From Patella vulgata (taxonomy: Eukaryota > Mollusca > Gastropoda > Patellidae): a stretch of DNA of 64,000 nt. The notes under the pieces are model-generated. The model did not search any database. It was not told the origin of the DNA and saw only the letters and a list, made by a program, of their open reading frames with translations. The stretch's first letter is position 1; each line of letters opens with the position of its first letter. Both the position numbers and the translations under genes were made by a program. This document shows, one piece after another, positions 55,831-64,000 of the stretch. Location: positions 94,563,959 to 94,627,958 of the forward strand of contig NC_065879.2 of NCBI RefSeq assembly GCF_932274485.2. The letters run 5' to 3'.

Positions 55831-56285
55831 TGTATTATACCTGTTATTAAAATCTTGTTATAAAATTATGTTAATTCCATATTATAATATTAATGCTCTT
55901 ATCATTGTGAATTTTGTTATCATTATAATAATATAAACATATCTAATTCAAAATTGTAATTAACTTAAATGTAATTTTCAAGTGAGGATGTTAAACTTTA
56001 ACATATATGAAATTGTATATACTATTTTTACTCAATATTATTACCCCGTATGTTAATATTAATGTTTATAATATAATATTATATTGAGCCACTCACCTGT
56101 ATTAAAATAAAAATTAATCTTGTGGCAATAATATCCACGTTTACCACTGCAGAAGTGAGTTGTTCTTTCCTTATTTCCAGTCATCACATGGAAGATAACA
56201 TTGGCAAAGTCAATCACGTCAGAGTCAGTGTGTGTTGGAGAACCGTTTTAGCGTTCGGGACGAACTTCTCTGAGGAAGGGGGCAA

Positions 56286-57187
56286 TGTTACGGTCCAGGC
56301 GATTCCAGTCTTTCGCACGTCGTTTCTGACTGAGAGTGTCAAAAAAATGAGACCAGCTCCCTTGTAGAGTTCTTCCCGAAACACATTTATATAACAATGT
56401 CATACATTACCATGTATCACAATATAATGCCCGATATCCATCTTGTCCTTTTCACATAATTATATTTATAACATTCCCGTTAGGCCGATGAATTGACACA
56501 AATCAGTTAGCGAAACAAGCGACATCAAACAGCCGGCGGCCATGACACTTTGGCGCGGTCAAGGCTATAACGTCGTCATTGTTAGTAACGCTCGCATTGA
56601 TTGGTCGACAACTGACGTCATCGGAATCCCCTTATAAATAGAAGCAGACGACAAGGAAATCCTCAGTGGACACTCGGTGCACTCGGGAAAGCTCCTTACG
56701 TAATTGGCAGCAATCCAGCTATTTTAAATTGGATATGGATCACCAAAAATGGGTAAGGAATTAATATCCTAGCTTTGTCTGTGGTAATTTATCCATAACT
56801 GGTCTCCTATTTAAAGACTCATAGGTTGGTTTAACCTTGACTGGCTTGATCCAAGATAGGCCTAGTTGTGGTTCACCCATTCCCCCAAGGCCAAGTCTTA
56901 CCAATTCCTTATGTCACCAAATCTCCGATTTAATCCCGTCATATCCACCGGCCAGACAGGGCAAATGTATTTTTTTACCTAATTCCTGTTTCCATACCTG
57001 GGAATTTATCCAAAGGGTTGGCGTCTCACCCAAGTTATCTCCCCTTAATGTGATGTATCCCAATTATAAATTGATCCAAATAAAGATGTTTATTTTTATC
57101 TACACCCGAGTTTGTTAGTTCTTTCGATTGAAGTGCTAGGCTGGAACGAACCCCTAAAAAGTCTCTAATAAATGTTGAGACGCTACA
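56286..57187 (+). repeat. 3' LTR of the Gypsy element
   Basis: It is about 99% identical to 48400-49302 over its full length, with the same TATA-like and AATAAA words, and is preceded by a purine tract at about 56271-56282. Confidence 0.95.
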
Positions 57188-57191
57188 CATA

Positions 57192-58060
57192 CATACTTTG
57201 CATTGTCGAGTTCACCCTAATATTAACTGGTTAGAATAGATCCCCTAAGCCCACCCTTCCTCATCTCTAATAAAGTCGACACTGTAGCATCCATATAATA
57301 TAACTATGCATAAATCAAAGGCAAGGCCCAGCACCCACCCCCCCCCCCCCTCATACACTGCTTAATCTCCCACCCTTTTAATATCAATATACCCACAAAA
57401 CGGAAATTCCTAAAGCCCGACCACATCCATACCAAAAGCACCCCTAATAAGGTTTGACAATGTAATAACAATTAACTGATGTTTTCTGGACAGTTATTTG
57501 TGTTTGCTAAATTATGACTTTTTGAAATTAATGCATAGGTATAATACAGGTTGTGTTCTAACAACTGGCTAAAATGTCCCTTGTTTGTCCATACCCCTAT
57601 TTTCAAAAATATATATAGACTACTTGGTCTTTATTTTTTTTAACATTATTTATTAAAGATAATTGGATTATAGAGCAGGCAACCCCACTCTCCAAAAAAA
57701 AAAATACAGATATAAATATTACAATCAAAACATAATGAAATTACAATAATAAATCAAATACATAAATATACACATATATATATTACATACACTCACACAC
57801 ACATGTACACACTACATATACACTAATTCATTGATAATTAACATCAAACAACTGAGAAAAAATATGTATGCTGCACATGTCTGATATATAAAGAAATAGT
57901 TAAGATTTTTAATACATGTAGTTCAAAATATAAACATTAGAGTAGCTAAGTCTCTAACTCAATATCATCCAAAATCTTCAACATTGAAAACACGATTTAT
58001 TTGTCAAATTAAATCAACATTCATGTTGTGATCTTACCGGAAAAAGATGGGCTTTTGATA
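57192..58060. other. Unassigned AT-rich spacer
   Basis: A poly-C run near 57340 and an (AC)-rich stretch near 57770-57830 are the only notable features. No gene is recognised. Confidence 0.5.
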
Positions 58061-58074
58061 TCCAATATTTAAGA

Positions 58075-58351
58075 GAGAGAGAGAATTGGGGTTTAACGTC
58101 CACTCAACACAAACTAGGTCATTTTGGGACTAACATATGGTTTTTAATTTTATTTACATAATTCGCTTGCGCGTAGGGGTCTTCAGCAGTGGGAGGAAAC
58201 CGGAGGACCCAGAGAAAACCCACGAGGTTGGACAGGCGACCGTACTCCTTGCCACGTACAACCGGGGATTCGAAACCACGCCAGTCGACTCAATGACAGA
58301 CTTTATGATACAGCGCGCGCACGCTAACCATTCAGCCATCCACCCCCCCCC
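58075..58351 (-). mobile_element. SINE family 1, full length
   Basis: Reverse complement of the 1190 copy: (GA)n at the left, G run (read as C) at the right. A perfect 13-bp duplication 'ccaatatttaaga' lies at 58062-58074 and 58352-58364. Confidence 0.9.
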
Positions 58352-58369
58352 CCAATATTTAAGACAAAA

Positions 58370-59400
58370 TAAACATTTAACCATTTGTACACGAATCGTG
58401 TACCATAACGCGCTTCAGACCCAGTTGTATCAAGAGACTCGAGGGACGAGGCTAGACACATTGCACCAAATCAAACGGCGTATGTAGACTGGAATAACCA
58501 GACGCTAGAAATTTGCACTCGCTTGAGACTGCTGGCTTATTTCGCCAAACATAGATGATTTGAAATTGGAGTAAAAATGGAAACTATTGAATGTAAATCA
58601 GTTTATATACATTCATACTAGGTCTCAAGTGTTAGCGATTTAGCTCCTTTAAATATTACTGTAATGACTTTAATTGACAAAAGTTCTGATTTTAATGAAA
58701 ATGAATATGGAAAAAAACAGTATGTACAAGCTCTGTTGATAAGATATGAATTTATAGACTTGAATCAGCATACAATAGGTATGTAAAAACTTATATACAA
58801 AGTCATTTTAAAATTTAATAAAACATGTTGATTTTGATTTTATAATTATACTAAATCATTCATGGACTAAAGTGTACAAAATATGCATAATGAATTTGTT
58901 ATGGTTAATATATGTTATAGCGAGTTCAATGATAGGTTCAATATTAACAAAGATTACTTGAATTGTAAAACTGTTCAAAATTTAAACTCGACTAATGATA
59001 CAGATTTAAAACATTAGTTTTACATAAGATAAAACAAAATTATAATCCGATGGAATAACTTGATTTTAAAAATATCAGAAATTAAGAGAAAAAAAAAAAT
59101 CACTAAACTTCAGCCGATCATAAGGGACAGACACAAAAAAAACCCTGATGTAAGAGTTATAAACTATGTGAGAATGTACGTTCAACTGAGGATAAAATCC
59201 ATGCTCCCATATATTGCTTTAATTTTAGTAATGCCAGGTTAAAGGTGTACAAAGAATTGGGGATAGAAAATCATTTTAAAGAAAAGGAAAAAATAATAAT
59301 ACTTTTAAAACAAATATTTGTTGATGTAATAATGAAAATATATATATTTATTTTTTTTTATTGAGAATGTATTGATTATTATCTTTGTAACAATATATAG
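58370..59400. other. Unassigned AT-rich spacer
   Basis: Only short frames without known motifs occur. Confidence 0.4.
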
Positions 59401-59410
59401 TTTTTACATT

Positions 59411-60409
59411 CAACATTCTTCTTCATCATCATAATCATCCATAGCCATCTCTGTGGGTGTAGGTGTGGAATTTTGACAGTCTTTACATCCACATAGATCT
59501 GTACAGGAAAGAGCAGTAACTTTACAGGAACATCTTTTTGATTCACCTTTGAAGCTTCTTCCTTTGTTCCTAAAGAAAATAGGAAATATGATAGAAAAAA
59601 CATAATTGTATGTCACATGTGTGAATTTTTTTTTTGAGCAATGCAATCTAAAATTGCTTATTTAAATAACATTTCCGCCTGTAGGATCAATAATCTTTGC
59701 AGATCTTTTTACGGCTTAGACTAATTGCCTTTGATTTTTCTGTAAATTTAGGCTTTTCCAAACTATGCTCCCACAAGATGGCAGGTTTTGTTTTAGACCA
59801 ATCACCGACAGAATATAAATTTGACAAAGTTCCATGGAACCTGACTAAAATGATTCTAATAAGAATGTAATTTTAAATATTATGTGCTGTACTCCATATT
59901 TCTAATATTACTTTATTGAAAATGATACTTCATAACCCTTGACATTGTAATTAATGACTAATGTAATTTGTTAGTTATGTTTCATAAAAATGTTTTGCCC
60001 TTCACCAGTTTAGGCTTCAGTTTTGTTTGAAAACTTGCCCACCACTGGTTTGCGTGATACCATGTATTGTGAACAAGTACTTTATATATATTTTTAACAA
60101 CAACCCACGTGAACACTCACAGCCTAGAAAAAATTTAAATACTAAGACTAAGAAAATAATAATAATAAAATAACTAATAATAACATTAAACATACATACC
60201 TTCGAACACATCTCGATACGTGATTGCAATGTTTTTTTTCTTCTCCATCCAAAGTCTGCCACTGTTTTGAATATTCCACACAATGCCTTCAGGTGTTGCC
60301 GTTAAAAACCAGTAACTTGCAGGGCTGTGTTGCATTCTGATGAATAAGGCACTTCATTTTTCTGGTCAGAATGCCAGAAAAATGTGTCCTTGTTGACTAT
60401 GTACGCCAT
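59411..60409 (-). pseudogene. Two-exon CXC-motif gene fragment, probably transposon-derived
   Basis: On the minus strand, an ATG at 60409 opens a stretch ('MAYIVNKDTFFWHSDQKNEV'). A donor GTATGT follows position 60200, and an acceptor 'tttctttag' precedes 59569. The second exon reads 'KRCSCKVTALSCTDLCGC' 'KDCQN' and ends in acidic 'MDDYDDEEEC'. The C-x-C...C-x3-C-x-C-x2-C spacing resembles CXC (CRC/tesmin-like) cysteine motifs that occur at the C-termini of some transposon-encoded proteins. The first exon changes frame at least once, so the fragment is probably broken. Family not identified. Confidence 0.45.
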
Positions 60410-60419
60410 GATTGAAGGA

Positions 60420-61080
60420 TCGGAGCTAAAAGTTTTCTTTATTTTGATTGGCCAAAATGGCACTCGGCAACAAACTTCGCGTGTATTCCTACGTGTGTAA
60501 TGTTTATTTTTTAGGTGATTAGGTTAAAAAGAATTCCATTTTTAAAAAATAATTATTAAATACTGGCACATGCCGAATGTGTGGAGATCATGGTTTTTAA
60601 ATTAGTAAAAAGAGACGTGTAATTTAAATAATTAAAATCTCCCACAGAGGTTGTTGCAACGAACTTGAACGATAAATTGCTTCGGTCTTTCGCCTAAAGA
60701 GACTGCAAAGTTTTGTGTTTCTGGATCAAAGATATTTCTCAAAGACAATGATTGAAAGTTGAGTAAATTCTTAACTTAAGTCTGAGAATAGTTAGTGAAC
60801 GCAGGACCTGAAGGAATTCCCTTTAAGATGTGATTATCCAGGTCTACTTATCTATCACGAATGGAACCTGCCTAAAATAAAAAAAATTTGAGGGTCAAAG
60901 ATTACTATTTTTTGAATGCATAACACAAATTTTATTTCAAAACTTGTGGAAGTATTCAAAGAATTAACCCCAAATCACAAAATCTTGTTTGAATGTAAAT
61001 AATCAACAAAAATATTAAAAGATGTGTCAAAATGTTGCATATAACCGCTACTTTCTATCTAATAATAACGAAATTTATAT
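60420..61080. other. Unassigned spacer
   Basis: No gene, SINE head or transposon end is seen. Confidence 0.4.
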
Positions 61081-61084
61081 TGTG

Positions 61085-61500
61085 CAACAATTCATCCCAC
61101 TTGGGGATGCTCTAGGCCCATGAAAGTGTTTCCATGGGTTAGTTATAGTGCCTAAACAGCCAGGTTTTCACAGTTGATTTGAAGATAGACAATGCTTCAC
61201 ATTTTCGAATGGAAGGTGGTATCAAATTCCTTAGAATTGATGCATTATACTGAAAAGTCTTTGAACCAAATTTCTTCATCTTATAAACCGGTACATCTAA
61301 CAATCATTTATTCTCTGATCTCAGTGACCTGTTTCGTTGGTAGTGTGTCAAGAGATTCTGAAGATATCTTGGTGCTGTTTTATTTAATGTTTTGTATGTC
61401 AGAGTTAAAATTTTAAAGTTATTTCTCTCACGCACTTGAAGCCAGTGAAGATTATTAAAGATGGGAGGGATGTATGATTTTCATCTAGCTTTAATCACAA
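61085..61500 (-). pseudogene. LINE reverse transcriptase C-terminal region
   Basis: Minus-strand reading gives 'YIPPIFNNLHWLQVRERN', 'LTLTYKTLNKTAPRYLQNLL', 'NRSLRSENK', 'VPVYKMKKFGSKTFQYNA' and 'STVKTWLFRHYN'. This is the standard C-terminal order of CR1/Rex-type LINEs. A few stops break it. It directly precedes the ZF leader copy at 61535. Confidence 0.8.
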
Positions 61501-61534
61501 TTCGTACAGCACGATTTTGGAGTGATTATCGATA

Positions 61535-62925
61535 TCTCTTTTTAGCATGTACAAATAGAATTTACAAGAAAACTGATCGTTTTATTTTTGCGTTTCCATA
61601 GATACCAGACAGACCACAGCCTATAGCCAAAAAATGTCGTACTTTTTTTTGACTGACAATTAGCATATTGCTCATACAAATATGGTGAAAATCCAGGCAG
61701 ACATAACTGAGAAATTTTGACGTTTGTTTTCATCAGCACCCTTTATTATCATGCTTAGGGGCCAGGTTTGGAACATAGTTCGTAAATGAAATTGGTATTT
61801 TTTTGGTCATTAATATGTAGTTTATCACCCCAAATAAGAAAACATTTCATATCTTATCAACAAAAATTAAAGTGCAAGCTTTAAAATGTGCATTTATGAC
61901 TGCTCAACGCCCTAAACAACAAAAGCTTAAATTTATTTAAAGTATCTATGGTAATATGACTTTGAAGTAGCTAGGGTAATGTAGCTTTAAAAGCATTAGG
62001 TTATATAGCTATAAAGGAGCTTTGTTAATATAGCTTTAACAGGGCTAAGGTAATATAGCTTTAACAGGGCTAAGGTAATATAGCTTTAACAGGGCTAAGG
62101 TAATATAACTTTAACATGGCTAAGGTAATATAGCTTTAAAGTAGCTAGGGTAATATAGCTTTAACAGGGCTAAGGTAATATAGCTTTAAAGGGGCTATAA
62201 GTAGCCATGGGGAATATAGCTTTAACGTATCTATGGTAATATAGCTTTAACGTATCTATGGTAATATAGCTTTAAAGTATCTAAGGTAATATAGCTTTAA
62301 CAGGGCTAAGGTAATATAGCTTTAAAGTAGCTAGGGTAATATAGCTTTAAAGGAGCTACAAGTAGTCATGGCTCTGGACTCCCGACTTCCATAAGGGAAT
62401 AAAGCTTTATAGTATCTAAGGTAATATAGCTTTAATGTAGACAACAGATAGATCTCATCTCGGGATTTATCAACCCCGCTTCCAATGAAAGACCCAGAAG
62501 TGTAGTGTTGACTTGTCTTTCTGAATTCCCACCCCTGTAGAACTGGTCATGTACGTGAAAGAAACAACAGCTGGAATAAGTGTACCCTATGAGAAACGTA
62601 CAGAACTAATTAAATGTGGGATTGACCCAGGTAATGCAGCAATCATATCGACTCAGTTATTACACCAATCATATAATTTAAACTAATTGCAATGTTTTGT
62701 TAGTGAGACGTCAACGTCTTGGGATGAGATGTGTTTAGGATGAGTTGTTAGGTATTCGCAGAAATCTATCGACTCAGCCATTACAGCAATCATATGTTTT
62801 AAACTAATTGCAATATTGTGTTGGTTAGACCTGAAATTCCTTTCCTTTACATTTGGCAAAAATTAAAAATTATTAGGTTACGCGTTGTGTTTGACGTTTG
62901 TGAGTCGTTCGAGTTGAATAAATGA
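61535..62925 (+). promoter_or_regulatory. ZF leader copy with minisatellite, gene body not seen
   Basis: It matches 21396-22345, but carries about 18-20 units of the 25-bp minisatellite (61935-62445) where that copy has one. The block 'gatagatctcatctc...ccaatgaaagaccc' follows. A ~70 bp piece ('atcgactcag...ctaattgcaat') is duplicated at 62645 and 62767, around a short inverted relic of the Mutator-like end (62717-62757). It is cut at about 62925 by the Mutator-like element before the ATG exon. Confidence 0.7.
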
Positions 62926-63119
62926 ATACCTGACAACTCATCCCAAAGACAACTCATGCCAGACAACTCATCCCAATAAAAGACAACTCATCCCAATATA
63001 AAAGACAACTCATCCCAATATAAAAGACTACTCATCCCAACTTTAAAAAACCCAATCATTCCAAGTTGCAAATAAATACCACAACTAATATTGTTTTTTT
63101 TTTATTTATTAAATCAGTA

Positions 63120-63385
63120 ATATTAAAATTTATTACATCAACAATTTATTACATCAACAATTTATTACATCAACAATTTATTACTTTATTACATCAACAA
63201 TTTATTACATCAACAATTTATATAAGAATTTATTACATCAACAATTTATATAAGAATTTATTACATCAACAATTTATATAAGAATCATTTATTACATCAA
63301 CAATTTATTAAATAATACATTTTATTATTTATTACATCAACAATTTATTAAATAATACATTTTATTTTATCATAATCAACTAATA
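63120..63385 (+). repeat. 17-bp minisatellite within the Mutator-like element
   Basis: About a dozen units of 'ttattacatcaacaatt', some with a 'tataagaa' spacer. Single related units occur in elements A (1046) and B (33007). Confidence 0.9.
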
Positions 63386-63428
63386 CATTTTGATAAATAT
63401 GTTTTTCAAATATCTTAAATTAACATAC

Positions 63429-64000
63429 CTGAAGTTCCTTTTCTTGAATCTTTCTCCAAACTACCTGACCCCAATGAAAAGCACAGCCATGTATAATAGG
63501 ATCGTTAAAAACGGATCTTAAGGCTTGCCAGATTCCTGCCTCAAAATCTACAACAAAGGCCTGTACTGCTGGGGCTGATGGTAGCATATCCAGGATAGCC
63601 TTTGAATACCTGCAAAGAATAATGTTAAATGCTAAAAAAAATAATGCCACTGCTATGAAGTCATTAATATGTCTTTGCTGCTGGTCTTAATAATATTTTT
63701 TAAAATATTTACATACCTTCTTGTAGTCTCTTTTAGACTTTCCTGACATCAGTATAAATGCCAAAGGAACCTGCTTGATGTTGTCACCGGATTTTAAGAA
63801 GCCATGTACTGATAACAGTTGATAAAATGGTCTGTTGACTATCATAAAAGTCCCATCTATATACCAGGTCTTTGCTTGACAAAGTAATTCAATTTGCTTT
63901 TCTGTGGCAAACAAGCCTACAGGCAAAGACAGTCTAGTACTTTCCGCCCTCGGTGGAGTGAAACTTGCGGGTTCATCAGGTGCTGCACATTCGATACATT
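63429..64000 (-). pseudogene. MULE (FLYWCH-type) transposase, partial
   Basis: It would catalyse cut-and-paste transposition of Mutator-like elements. Exon A (to 63717) encodes '[20 protein letters not shown]' and '[20 protein letters not shown]', with the first catalytic Asp in the DGTF context. Donor GTATGT follows. Exon B (63609-63429, after 'tttgcag') encodes 'AFVVDFEAGIWQALRSVF' with the second Asp and 'GCAFHWGQVVWRKIQ' with the C...H pair typical of MULEs. Another donor GTATGT follows at 63428. Joining A and B directly is off by one base (an extra G near the start of B), so it may be inactive. The N-terminus lies beyond 64000, and no third catalytic Glu exon is visible on this side. Confidence 0.75.

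Larger units (their letters stand above)
48400..57187 (+). mobile_element. Ty3/Gypsy LTR retrotransposon, almost whole
   Basis: It is an 8.8 kb element: 5' LTR 48400-49302, internal region, 3' LTR 56286-57187, and the 4-bp duplication 'cata' (48396-48399 and 57188-57191). A primer-binding site TGGTGTCAGAAGTGGG follows the 5' LTR, which fits a tRNA-Leu primer (inference). A polypurine tract 'gaggaaggggg' precedes the 3' LTR. The order gag, protease-RT-RNase H, integrase places it in Ty3/Gypsy; the clade is not set and no chromodomain or envelope was seen. The coding part has a small number of breaks (about three). The two LTRs differ at about ten of ~900 positions, so the insertion is young. 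An unusual third ORF lies before the 3' LTR. Confidence 0.95.
62925..64000 (-). mobile_element. Mutator-like element C with transposase, cut by window edge
   Basis: The left end GAATACCTGACAACTCATCC begins an array of 'gacaactcatcccaa' (62930-63060), then a 17-bp 'ttattacatcaacaatt' minisatellite (63120-63380), then a transposase on the minus strand. The 15-bp motif shares 11 of 15 positions with 'gaccactcggaccaa' of elements A and B, and the termini share the pattern GAATnCnTGAC. The right end lies beyond 64000. Confidence 0.7.

Noticed and set aside
58137-58487. 116-residue plus-strand frame
   Set aside because: Most of it is the reverse complement of a SINE1 copy.

Overview
This is an AT-rich, intron-bearing, transposon-dense eukaryotic window. 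The organism is most likely a marine lophotrochozoan, probably a mollusc (inference). The support is Pearl-like elements with ~160 bp core tandem repeats, 'caagggccataac'-type tandem repeats, tRNA-derived SINEs with (CT)n or (ATTTC)n tails, and a FLYWCH-type Mutator transposase of the kind common in molluscs. There is no bacterial operon layout, and no host gene other than one zinc-finger family can be named.

The host genes are a lineage-specific C2H2 zinc-finger (ZF) family with five recognisable paralogues: ZF1 (minus, about 7.0-11.8 kb), ZF2 (plus, 14.0-15.4), ZF3 (plus, 16.5-17.1), ZF4 (plus, 22.3-26.9) and ZF5 (plus, 31.4?-43.1). Each is rebuilt from a shared module: a 25-bp minisatellite, a conserved leader, a first coding exon that supplies only the ATG (ATG|GTGAGT), an intron that gathers transposons, and one long exon. 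That exon encodes a divergent finger, 4-7 acidic 14-residue repeats (VKEEKTDDVDEYCH), a second divergent finger and a canonical C2H2 array. Leader copies without a visible gene lie at 2.6 kb (minus) and 62 kb (plus). Only ZF2 looks whole; ZF1 and ZF5 end early inside a linker, ZF4 is frameshifted, and ZF3 has lost its front to a Pearl-like element.

Layout: 0-3.4 kb Pearl fragment, a Mutator-derived element, SINE, TIR elements and a DDE transposase relic; 3.5-6.8 kb SINE/LINE pieces and a 156-bp tandem element; 6.8-12.8 kb ZF1 with two TIR elements in its intron; 13-18.2 kb ZF2/ZF3 around a Pearl array; 18.3-21.2 kb a complete-ended pogo/Tigger-type transposon; 21.3-27 kb ZF4; 27.4-35.4 kb a minisatellite and deeply nested transposons (LINE, 7-bp-TSD element, palindromic MITE, Mutator derivative containing a hAT); 35.4-45.7 kb ZF5 between Pearl arrays and hAT copies; 48.4-57.2 kb a Ty3/Gypsy LTR retrotransposon; 57.2-64 kb SINE, LINE, a CXC-motif gene fragment, another ZF leader and an autonomous-looking Mutator-like element running off the edge.

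The most unusual objects are: (1) the Gypsy element carries an extra 3' open reading frame with a KCTD/Kv-T1-type BTB domain where an envelope gene would sit; (2) a Mutator-like family whose ends are arrays of a 15-bp motif, linking a transposase-bearing copy to two non-autonomous copies; (3) the ZF family's ATG-only coding exon, SUMO-consensus acidic repeats and 35-bp tandem arrays of splice acceptors; (4) two SINE families sharing the same 3' tail.
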